DNA of 64,000 nucleotides from Paracoccus sediminis (GTDB lineage Bacteria > Pseudomonadota > Alphaproteobacteria > Rhodobacterales > Rhodobacteraceae). The stretch covers positions 62,001 to 126,000 of the forward strand of contig NZ_FZNM01000004.1 in assembly GCF_900188295.1 (NCBI RefSeq), read 5' to 3'. The position numbers and the translations under genes were made by a program. Within the stretch, counting starts at the first letter, position 1. Every line of letters begins with the position of its first letter. Positions 57,313 through 64,000 of this stretch are shown here, in pieces. The notes under the pieces were generated by a model. It was given only the letters and a program-made list of their open reading frames with translations. It made no database searches and was not told the DNA's origin.

Positions 57313-57424
57313 GAAAATACACAGCGTGCAATTGCAGCCCCGAACACGGGCCACCTGCCTGAAATCTTAACGCGAATCGCCATTTGTGTCATCCTTCGAC
57401 TGTAGGTTGCGAGGTGATCGGATA

Positions 57425-59731
57425 ATGTCGTGCATCAGGCTGCTGGTGGTCCTGTGTCTGGTCGTGGCAGCGGGTCCGGCGGGTGCCCAGCCGACCGGTG
57501 TTCAGACCGGTCCCCAGACCACCCGGCCTGCCACCCAAGCGGATGCAAGCCCGGCCTTGCGCGCCTTGTCCGAAGGTACCCTGCCCATCGTCGCCTGTCC
57601 CGAAGATCCGGATCGCGGCTGCGTCGAGGTTCTGTTCGACGGCCCCCAGCCGCCTGTTTCCTGCTGGACGCTGCCGCCGTTCGGCACGGCGGTCGTGCGG
57701 GTCGAGGCCGGCCCTGCCCAGCCGGTCGCGGACGGCAGCACCACCCGGCGCATGACGATCCGGTTCAATCCGCTGCGCGAGGTTCCCCCCGCCACCCCGG
57801 CCACGCTGCATTTCGGCTTTGCCCGGCCCGGTGCGCCGCTGGCCTGCGATCAGACCCTGGTGGTGCAGCGCCCGCCGGGCGTGCTGGATCTGCCGGGGGA
57901 ACTGAATCTGGGCACCATCCATGTGGATCTGTGGGGCCGGGTCTCGGGCAGCGCGCTGCGGCGGGCGCTGTTTCCCGCAGCGGGCCAGCCGCCCGTGGGA
58001 CCGATCACCCTTTCGTCGGGGACCGACCTTCATGCCGCGGGCCGCCGGGGATCGCCCGTGCCGATCCGGATGGACCTGCCCGCCGATGCCGTGGTGACGG
58101 CCAACCGTTTCGCCGAAATGACTGTCGCGGCGGGATCGACGTCCGCCTTTCCGGCGCTTGGTCCGCTGTCGGGGCAGGCGCTGCTGACGGCGCCGCAGCT
58201 GGTCCAGCCCCTGGCGCTGACGATCCTTGCCGACAGCCGGATCGGCTGGATCACCGTCCTGGCCACGTTGGTCGCGGGGATCGGCGCGGGTGCCCTGGTC
58301 CATCGCCGCATCCTGCCCCGGCAGGCCTTGGCCAGGGCGCGACTGGACGCCGAACGCAGCGCCATCGCCGCCGACCGCCTGCGCGACCGCGAACGTGACG
58401 ATGCGCTGGTGAAAAGCCTGGACGGGATCATCGGAAAACAGCGCGACGCCATCCGCGCCGCCACCGATCCCGCCGCCATCGCCAAGGCGATGGCGCAGCT
58501 GGACACGGAGGTGACGGCTCGTTTGCAAAAGGCCGACACCCAGCGGCAGGCCCTGGTGGCCGCCGTCGCTCCGGCGCGGGCGGCGCTGCGGACGCTGCCT
58601 GCGGTGTCGGAACTGCCAGAGGCCGAACTGGACGCGTGGTCCGACGTTCTCGATACCGCGCAGGCCTTGATCGACGACGGCGAGATCGCGCGCCCGGACG
58701 GTCTCTTGAAAAATGACATCCCCCCGCGTCAGCGCGCCGCCATGCAGGCCCTTGCCGACTTTGCCGGCGGCGCCGGGGCGGCCCTGCGCGAACTGGACCG
58801 CTGGACCCGCGATCCGGCGAAAAAGGCTTTCGCGCCCTTGCAGGCCGTGGCCCCGCAATTCGACTTGCCCGCCGATCCGGTCCCGGTCGATACGCTGATC
58901 GCGCTGCGCGATGCCCAGCACGCCCTGCGCCGGGCGGTGGCCGCCAATCGCCCCGCCATCGCCGCCCTGCTGCGCGATCTTGCCAGGGGCGCGGGACATG
59001 CCCAGTTTCCGAACGCCGCGCAGCGGACCGATGCCATCCTGACGGATCTGGATCGCAGGCCCGTCGCCGCGCTGACCGAACTGGCGGTCCTGGTCCGGGA
59101 TTACGACGATTATGCCAAGGCCAAAGGCGGGGCCTCGTTCGAGGCCTTGGCCGATTTCAAGGGCGGGCTGGAACGCGGCCCCGCCGCGCCCGCGCCGGTC
59201 GAGGCGGACGGGATCCCGCCCGAGGAGCCGCCGCTGGCCATCGACACCGAACCGCGCCTGCCGGCGGCCGGGCAGGACGTGACGATCCGCCTGCTGGGAC
59301 TGGGCGCCGACCGGACGGCCCGGATCTGGACTCCGCTGGGCGCCGCGCGGATCGCGCCGGGGGGCGATCCGGTGCTGACCGTCCGCCCGCCCCATCCCGG
59401 TCCCCTGCTGGTCGAAACCGTGACGGGCGACGCGCAGGGCCGTGTCCTGTCGCGGCAGTCCCTGACCCTGACCATCCGTCCTGCCGCCGATCATGCCATT
59501 CCCGCCCTGACGGCCGAGGTGCGGCGCAGCGATAACGCGGCGGTCGCTGCGGCAGCGGTCATCGCCCTGCTGTCGGGGGCGGCGGTGTTTTCGGTCGTGC
59601 CCCTGACAAGCTGGTGGGGGCTGCTGGCGCCGCTGTTGTGGGGGTTCTTCGTCAACCTGAACCTTCCCGCCGCCATCGAGGGGCTGCAAGCGCGCCGGGA
59701 TGCGGTGTTCAAGACATTGAACATCAGCTGA
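57425..59731 (+). CDS. membrane protein with signal peptide, large periplasmic domain and coiled-coil cytoplasmic region; function unknown
   Basis: 768 residues from ATG 57425 behind GAGGTGAT. Signal peptide 1-21 (cleavage PAGA/QP), a ~250-residue beta-rich exported domain with four cysteines, TM near 272-292, then a long charged helical region (ARARLDAERSAIAADRLRDRERDDAL...) and a small Ig-like stretch (~600-700), and two closing TM segments (~707-750). No family recognised. It is divergent from the EAD1 operon across 112 bases and converges with the V8-like protease gene (8-bp overlap of stops). Possibly the sensor for the neighbouring NTPases; inference only. Confidence 0.75.
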   Translation: MSCIRLLVVLCLVVAAGPAGAQPTGVQTGPQTTRPATQADASPALRALSEGTLPIVACPEDPDRGCVEVLFDGPQPPVSCWTLPPFGTAVVRVEAGPAQPVADGSTTRRMTIRFNPLREVPPATPATLHFGFARPGAPLACDQTLVVQRPPGVLDLPGELNLGTIHVDLWGRVSGSALRRALFPAAGQPPVGPITLSSGTDLHAAGRRGSPVPIRMDLPADAVVTANRFAEMTVAAGSTSAFPALGPLSGQALLTAPQLVQPLALTILADSRIGWITVLATLVAGIGAGALVHRRILPRQALARARLDAERSAIAADRLRDRERDDALVKSLDGIIGKQRDAIRAATDPAAIAKAMAQLDTEVTARLQKADTQRQALVAAVAPARAALRTLPAVSELPEAELDAWSDVLDTAQALIDDGEIARPDGLLKNDIPPRQRAAMQALADFAGGAGAALRELDRWTRDPAKKAFAPLQAVAPQFDLPADPVPVDTLIALRDAQHALRRAVAANRPAIAALLRDLARGAGHAQFPNAAQRTDAILTDLDRRPVAALTELAVLVRDYDDYAKAKGGASFEALADFKGGLERGPAAPAPVEADGIPPEEPPLAIDTEPRLPAAGQDVTIRLLGLGADRTARIWTPLGAARIAPGGDPVLTVRPPHPGPLLVETVTGDAQGRVLSRQSLTLTIRPAADHAIPALTAEVRRSDNAAVAAAAVIALLSGAAVFSVVPLTSWWGLLAPLLWGFFVNLNLPAAIEGLQARRDAVFKTLNIS

Positions 59732-60662
59732 CCGGCACCGCCAGCCCCAGCCGGTCGCAATCGGCGCGCACCCAGTCGCGCAGGATCGCCAGCACCGCAT
59801 CGTCAAAGCGGGGCGCCGAATTCGCGGTGATGTGCAGGTCGATGGGCGTGCCCGGTATGCCATAGGCGTGCAGCCCGACACAGACCGGCGGGCCGCCGGG
59901 GCCATCCTGAATCCAGACCGGCGCGCCCGACTGGCCGCTGACCGTGTCGATCTCATAAAACAGGCGGCGGGGCGTGACCTGCATGACGCGGTTGGCGTGA
60001 TGATACTGAACCGTCGCCAGTTCCTTGTCGGTGGGATAGCCCGAGACGTTGACCAGCCGCCCGACAAGATCGGCATCGGCGCGGGCGTCCATGGGAAAGC
60101 TGCCCGTCCGCAGGCCCAGCGGTTCGGACAGGTGAACGGCGGCGATATCGTAATCCGCCGTCTGCCCGTCGATCCACAGGTTGAGGGTCGAGAAGTGATC
60201 GGATTCGATGCTGCCAAAGGGCAGATCGTCGCCGCTCCGCCCCGCCGCGACCGCGATGCGGTCGGCCCAGCCGTCGAAGAAGGGGGCGAAATGGACGCAG
60301 TGGCCCGCCGTGACTACGGTGGCCGGTCCCGCCAGCCAGCCGGTGCCCTTGAAGGTGCCTTGCGGGCCCTTCAGGTCAAGCTGGCAGATGCGCCGCCAGG
60401 GATCGGCGCGGGCATCCGGGATGCGCTGGCGTTCGTCGGGACCGATCACGGTTTCCAGCCCTGTTCGGGGGTTGCGGCGGCGCGGTCCCGGCGGGGGCGA
60501 TCCGAATCCCGTCGCGGGGACGGGGACGGGGCCGCGCCCGCCGGTCGCGGGCGTCGCGACGGCTGTTCCGGCCTCGACCGGCAAAGGCGGGACGGGGGCA
60601 AGGGTGGGGCCAGGGGTGGCAGGGGGCCTGTTGCTGACGCTGAAAATCTCCATCGCCGTCAC
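59724..60662 (-). CDS. V8-like (glutamyl endopeptidase-type) serine protease
   Basis: 312 residues. No signal peptide. Residues ~11-66 are Pro/Ala/Gly-rich and disordered; the protease domain follows with triad H121 (VVTAGHCV), D172 (DYDIAAVHL) and S245 (SGQSGAPVW). The ICQLDL and GTGWLAGPATVVTAGH stretches are typical of the V8/trypsin-like S1B group. The start overlaps the tyrosinase stop by 4 bp. It is a second protease, distinct from the EAD1-linked one. Where it acts is unclear: export would need a non-Sec route. Confidence 0.8.
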   Translation of the reverse strand: MTAMEIFSVSNRPPATPGPTLAPVPPLPVEAGTAVATPATGGRGPVPVPATGFGSPPPGPRRRNPRTGLETVIGPDERQRIPDARADPWRRICQLDLKGPQGTFKGTGWLAGPATVVTAGHCVHFAPFFDGWADRIAVAAGRSGDDLPFGSIESDHFSTLNLWIDGQTADYDIAAVHLSEPLGLRTGSFPMDARADADLVGRLVNVSGYPTDKELATVQYHHANRVMQVTPRRLFYEIDTVSGQSGAPVWIQDGPGGPPVCVGLHAYGIPGTPIDLHITANSAPRFDDAVLAILRDWVRADCDRLGLAVPVS

Positions 60663-62179
60663 CGGATCAGCGACACGCGGCCGACGGTGATCTCGGGCAG
60701 CGAACCCGCCTCGACCCCGGTGCCGGCGTCCGGGGCGGGGCGTGGGACGATCTGCACGTCGATGGCCCCGCCGTCATAGATCCCCGCCTGGATCTGGCGG
60801 TCGATCAGTCCGCTGACATTGAAGGATTCGGAATAGGTGTCGCCCCCTTCCGGCGGAGAGAAGGGCGCGAACAGGCCCACGAAATAGGCCGGGTCGCGGC
60901 CGGTCGCACCGTCTTCGGGGGCGTTCAGATAGACCTCGAACACGGTGCGCGGGGGGATGTCGAACCGGATGTCGTCCAGCCGCAGGACGACCGGCTGGCC
61001 CAGCTGATCGGTGCTGTCGGTGGCGAACAGTTCGGGTCCGCCCGCCTCGACCACGGGCTGTGTCTGAATGCTGACGCCGTCGCGCGACAGCCGGACGGGC
61101 CCGGCGGATGCGGCCAGTTCGCTGACGGACCGCCCGGCTTCGACCCCGCTGCCCGCGTCGGCCAGGATCACCTCGCCCGCTTCGGGGGCGGTGGCGTCGT
61201 CGTACCGGTAATCCAGCCGGGTGACGGTATCCATGACCTCGCGCGTGGTCATCTCGACCAGGTTGCCGTCCTCGTCCCAGAACCGGTGGACACGGCCCAG
61301 AAAGGTCGCGTCGCCGGGATTGGACCGACCCCGCGCGTTCCAGCGGGTCCACAGCCGATCGATGTTGCAATGGTGCAGCCAGAAGATCGGATCCAGCGCG
61401 GCGGTTTGCGGATCCGACATCAGCCCGTCGCCGCCCAGCGTGACGTGGATGATGTTATGCGGCTGGCTTTCGATTTCCTGATAGAACCCGGCCCTTGCGC
61501 CTGACGGCGCGGCCGAGGTTTCGCCCAGGGCTGAACTGACGCTGACCGTTTCGCTGTCCAGGGGCGTTCCGGTATTGATGCCCGGCGCGCGGGCCGTGCG
61601 GAACAGGGCGTTCGCGGATTCGGTATTGGGGGTGCGGAACGCGTCGGGCAGGGCGCGTTCGGCGGGGCTGTCGGAATAATTCCAATAAGGCAGCATGAAA
61701 TCCGTCTTGCCCGACGCCTTTCGCATGATCCGTTCGAAGAAATAGACATACATCCGGTGCCAGGGCAGGAACCGCAGGTTGCGATGCTGGCACAGGTTCG
61801 CGGGATCCAGATACAGTTGCAACTCCACCGGAAGGGCCGCGAAATCGCGCGCATCGGCGCTGTTCGGGCGGTGGATCGCCGCCTGGAACCGCCAGCTTGT
61901 CACGTCGGAAAAGGGCCTTGCCATCATCGCCTTGACGCCCGTGCGATAGGCCTCGATCATGGCGCGGCCGTCCGCTGTCTGCGCCAGGGCATAGACGTTG
62001 CGGCGCACGCGGGTGCCCTGGGACGTCCCGCCCCCCGATCCCCCGGAGCCGCTGCCGCTGGGCTGCGCGGGGACGCGGCCGGCCCAGACCAGGCTGGCAG
62101 CGGCGGTGCCGAATGCCGCAGTTCCCAGAAAGCCGCGGCGGGATAGGGACAGCCGGGTGCGGTCGTGGTGGGTGGTCAT
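60659..62179 (-). CDS. Tat-exported tyrosinase/polyphenol oxidase family protein
   Basis: 506 residues from ATG 62179 behind GCAGGAGG. Twin-arginine signal SRRGFLGTAAFG (residues 13-24). Copper site A: H103, H132 and H141 (LCQHRNLRFLPWHRMYVYFFE), with C130 two residues before H132 as in thioether-bridged catechol oxidases. Site B: H241, H245 and H269/H270 (FWLHHCNIDRLW). It should oxidise phenols in the periplasm. The C-terminal ~190 residues form a beta-rich extension with two DAG-S/T-GVEAG repeats (341-349, 484-492). Coupled by 4-bp overlaps to the protease and cyclase-like genes. Confidence 0.87.
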   Translation of the reverse strand: MTTHHDRTRLSLSRRGFLGTAAFGTAAASLVWAGRVPAQPSGSGSGGSGGGTSQGTRVRRNVYALAQTADGRAMIEAYRTGVKAMMARPFSDVTSWRFQAAIHRPNSADARDFAALPVELQLYLDPANLCQHRNLRFLPWHRMYVYFFERIMRKASGKTDFMLPYWNYSDSPAERALPDAFRTPNTESANALFRTARAPGINTGTPLDSETVSVSSALGETSAAPSGARAGFYQEIESQPHNIIHVTLGGDGLMSDPQTAALDPIFWLHHCNIDRLWTRWNARGRSNPGDATFLGRVHRFWDEDGNLVEMTTREVMDTVTRLDYRYDDATAPEAGEVILADAGSGVEAGRSVSELAASAGPVRLSRDGVSIQTQPVVEAGGPELFATDSTDQLGQPVVLRLDDIRFDIPPRTVFEVYLNAPEDGATGRDPAYFVGLFAPFSPPEGGDTYSESFNVSGLIDRQIQAGIYDGGAIDVQIVPRPAPDAGTGVEAGSLPEITVGRVSLIR

Positions 62180-64000
62180 GACAATCCTCCTGCAAGCGGC
62201 GCTGGGGCCGGGGAATGGGCTGGAAATGCAATGGGGTCGGGGGCCGGCGGCGGCGCGGCGGGACGCGCAAGGCGCGTGGCCAGCCAGCCGTCGGCGTGGC
62301 AATAGACCGCCGCCCGCAACCGACCGCCCGGACCCAGGGTCAGGGTGTGCAGGCTGCGGGGCGCGGCGCCTGACGATCGCAGAACGGCCATCAGGTTCAG
62401 CGCGGCGTCGGGCGACAGGCCCAGCCCCCTGGCCCAATGGCGGATCGCGGCGGCTTCATGCGCCGGATGCCAGGCGATGCCGCGTTCGGCCTGCGTGGCC
62501 AGCGTCAGTTCGGGGACCACGCCGCGCGCCGGATCGATGCGGATCGCCAGCCCCGACAGCCCGCGCCGCGCCGCGGCGCGGCTGGCGATGCCTGGGATTT
62601 CAGGAGTGAAGCCGTCCTGCGGATTAAGGCCCACCGCCGCGGCCAGCCGCCGGGTCGCCAGCGGATCATGGCAAGGCAGTTCCCAATAGACCTTGATCCC
62701 CGCCAGACCCGGCGCGGCCAGCGCAAGGCCCATCTGCTGGGGATGGCCCGCTTGCAGTGCCCGGTCCAGCCGCATCAGGTCGGGCAGCACATCGATGCCC
62801 CCCGCCGCGACAATCACCCTTGCGGCCAGGGCCAGACGGGCATCGCGGTCCGCGCCGGCCAGGGCCAGATTGCCATAGGCCTTGAGGATCGCCCCATCCG
62901 GATCGTCGGTCAGGTCGAAACCGCCCCAGATCAGGAACCGTTCCCCCGGATCGGCATGGCGGGCGCAGGCCAGCAGCGGGGCAAGGCCCCTGATGAGCGG
63001 CGCGGGATCCAGGCTCAGCACCCGCGCCGCCCGGATCAGCGAAACGCGGGCCGCCCGCGCGCGCGCGCCGGGCAGCAGGCGGGGATCGCCCGCGTCGGCG
63101 GCAAGGCGCAGGGCCGGGCGGTGCCGGGGATCCAGCGTCGCCGAAAACTCGACCGGCCAGCCGCGCGCCAGGTTGGACACCGCGCGATTGGGCCAGGGCA
63201 GCGGCGCGGCCAGCACCGGGGTCAGCAGCGCGTCGCCTGCCAGCCGTGCCTGCGCCGCAGTGCGCGACGACAGGCCCAGCGCCTGCGCCAAGGTTTCAAG
63301 CGCCTGCGGGATCGCCCGCGCCGGTGGCCGGGGTAAAGACGCCGGACATTCGAGCGGCAGGGCGATCAGCGCGCGCAGGGCGGCGGCGGCGGTCAGCACG
63401 CCGCGCCCTTCGGGACTGGCATCGCCTGAAAGGGATGCCGGGTGGCGGGGCGGTGCCAGCAGGACGGCATCGGCGGGCCAGCGGCCGGGGCCGGTCATTC
63501 GCCGGCAGGCCTTGGCCAGCGACCGGGCGCCGGCCGCCGGATCCACCAGCCCGCGCGCCTGCGCCAGGGTCAAGGCATCCAGGGCGGACAGGTCGGGGGT
63601 CGCCGCGTCGGGCAGGCGGGGACGGGGATCGGGACGACCGGCAGCGTCCCAGACTTGGACTGAGGCCAGGGTCGCCACGCCGGGACCGGGCCACCAATAA
63701 GCGCGCCAATGCCCGTGATCGTCCGCCATCAGCGACAGGCGGCGCCACAGCGCGACCAGTGCCGCGCAATTGAGAGCGCCTGCCGCGGCAAGGGCCAGGG
63801 CGGCGGCGGCATCGACCTCGGGGCAGGGCTGGGACCAGCGGTCCCAGGACCGGTTCGGGCCATAGGTCGCCCAGCCGTCCACGGGATTGCCTTGCGCCAT
63901 CAGGAACCCGACCGAGGCGGACGGGGCATCCTGCCCAAGCGCCGCGAACAGCCGCAGCGCGGCCGCCGTGCTGTCGCTGTCGGGCGGAACGGCGGCGTTA
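62176..64000 (-). CDS. large cyclase/prenyltransferase-repeat-like protein, 5' end beyond window
   Basis: The frame is open to the right edge; an internal ATG at 63900 would cut off an obviously continuous sequence. At least 607 residues are visible. The first part (VPPDSDSTAAALRLFAALG, then GWATYG and CPEVDAAAALALAAAG) resembles the alpha-alpha barrel of squalene-hopene/diterpene cyclases, with DSDS where the catalytic DxDD would be (63967-63981). The C-terminal half (IKVYWELPCHD, LAIRIDPARGVVPELTLATQ, AAVYCHADGWL) is not recognised; an ABBA-prenyltransferase-like fold is one weak possibility. Overlaps the tyrosinase start by 4 bp. No signal peptide can be judged. Confidence 0.6.
   Translation of the reverse strand, partial: NAAVPPDSDSTAAALRLFAALGQDAPSASVGFLMAQGNPVDGWATYGPNRSWDRWSQPCPEVDAAAALALAAAGALNCAALVALWRRLSLMADDHGHWRAYWWPGPGVATLASVQVWDAAGRPDPRPRLPDAATPDLSALDALTLAQARGLVDPAAGARSLAKACRRMTGPGRWPADAVLLAPPRHPASLSGDASPEGRGVLTAAAALRALIALPLECPASLPRPPARAIPQALETLAQALGLSSRTAAQARLAGDALLTPVLAAPLPWPNRAVSNLARGWPVEFSATLDPRHRPALRLAADAGDPRLLPGARARAARVSLIRAARVLSLDPAPLIRGLAPLLACARHADPGERFLIWGGFDLTDDPDGAILKAYGNLALAGADRDARLALAARVIVAAGGIDVLPDLMRLDRALQAGHPQQMGLALAAPGLAGIKVYWELPCHDPLATRRLAAAVGLNPQDGFTPEIPGIASRAAARRGLSGLAIRIDPARGVVPELTLATQAERGIAWHPAHEAAAIRHWARGLGLSPDAALNLMAVLRSSGAAPRSLHTLTLGPGGRLRAAVYCHADGWLATRLARPAAPPPAPDPIAFPAHSPAPAPLAGGLS

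Noticed and set aside
57327..57336. TGCAATTGCA palindrome in the divergent region before the EAD1-protease gene
   Set aside because: Only 10 bp; such short palindromes occur by chance and there is no second copy or promoter match to support it.
57389..60217. Very long open frame on the minus strand opposite the membrane-protein gene
   Set aside because: It is the antisense shadow of the plus-strand gene, which has a signal peptide, a ribosome-binding site and sensible membrane helices; the antisense product is Gly/Arg/Gln/His-rich, as G/C-rich shadows are.
59724..60662. Serine protease as a DegP/HtrA quality-control protease
   Set aside because: No signal peptide, no PDZ domain; triad spacing and GHC/SGQSGAP motifs fit the V8-like group.

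Overview
The window is GC-rich alphaproteobacterial chromosome. Gene content (GapR, CcmABCDG, SecDF-YajC, quinate/protocatechuate catabolism, TreYZ) and codon use suggest Rhodobacteraceae, most likely Paracoccus or a close relative; that genus call is inference. There is no rRNA, CRISPR array, transposase, integrase or phage gene. One tRNA gene (Val, CAC) is present. Genes are tightly packed, with many 4-bp stop/start overlaps, so most clusters are operons.

Layout. 1-5007: end of a polyamine-type ABC importer (ATPase tail, two tandem binding proteins, two permeases). 5010-10565: leftward housekeeping run (AEC transporter, MBL hydrolase, TatD, HolB, Tmk, D,D-carboxypeptidase); Tmk carries an odd alanine-rich insertion built around a DNA palindrome. 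10656-18828: thymidine kinase, two DEAD-box helicases, a small RTX protein, Dtd, GapR, an HU-like protein, tRNA-Val and DusA. 18889-27168: MazG, an M20 amidohydrolase, YajC-SecD-SecF, a Mth938-like protein and cytochrome c maturation genes ccmABCD-ccmG. 27208-34403: glycogen-to-trehalose genes (glgX, treY, treZ) and small stress-type proteins, one behind a good EcfG-type promoter. 34496-36441: a response regulator and DNA polymerase IV.

36531-51192 is a catabolic island. QuiC (3-dehydroshikimate dehydratase), a LysR regulator, and a leftward eight-gene operon (amino-acid-type ABC importer with two binding proteins, AroQ, a Gfo/Idh/MocA oxidoreductase and an AroE-like dehydrogenase) should import and oxidise quinate/shikimate-type compounds to protocatechuate. 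PcaHG, PcaB, PcaC and PcaD under PcaQ then carry protocatechuate to 3-oxoadipate. The classical last steps (PcaIJ, PcaF) are absent here, but a BKACE-family enzyme sits in the locus and could do the job in one reaction.

51338-64000: a ferritin-like stress protein, then the most unusual part. A leftward three-gene operon encodes a trypsin-like protease and a P-loop NTPase, each with an N-terminal domain resembling effector-associated domain 1 (EAD1), followed by a 1099-residue STAND-type NTPase with two membrane segments. A divergent gene encodes a signal-peptide-bearing membrane protein. Converging on it is a second coupled cassette: a V8-like serine protease, a Tat-exported tyrosinase, and a large protein cut by the window edge with a cyclase-like N-terminal motif. 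The first part looks like a protease-armed NTP-dependent conflict (defence) system; the second part is unexplained.
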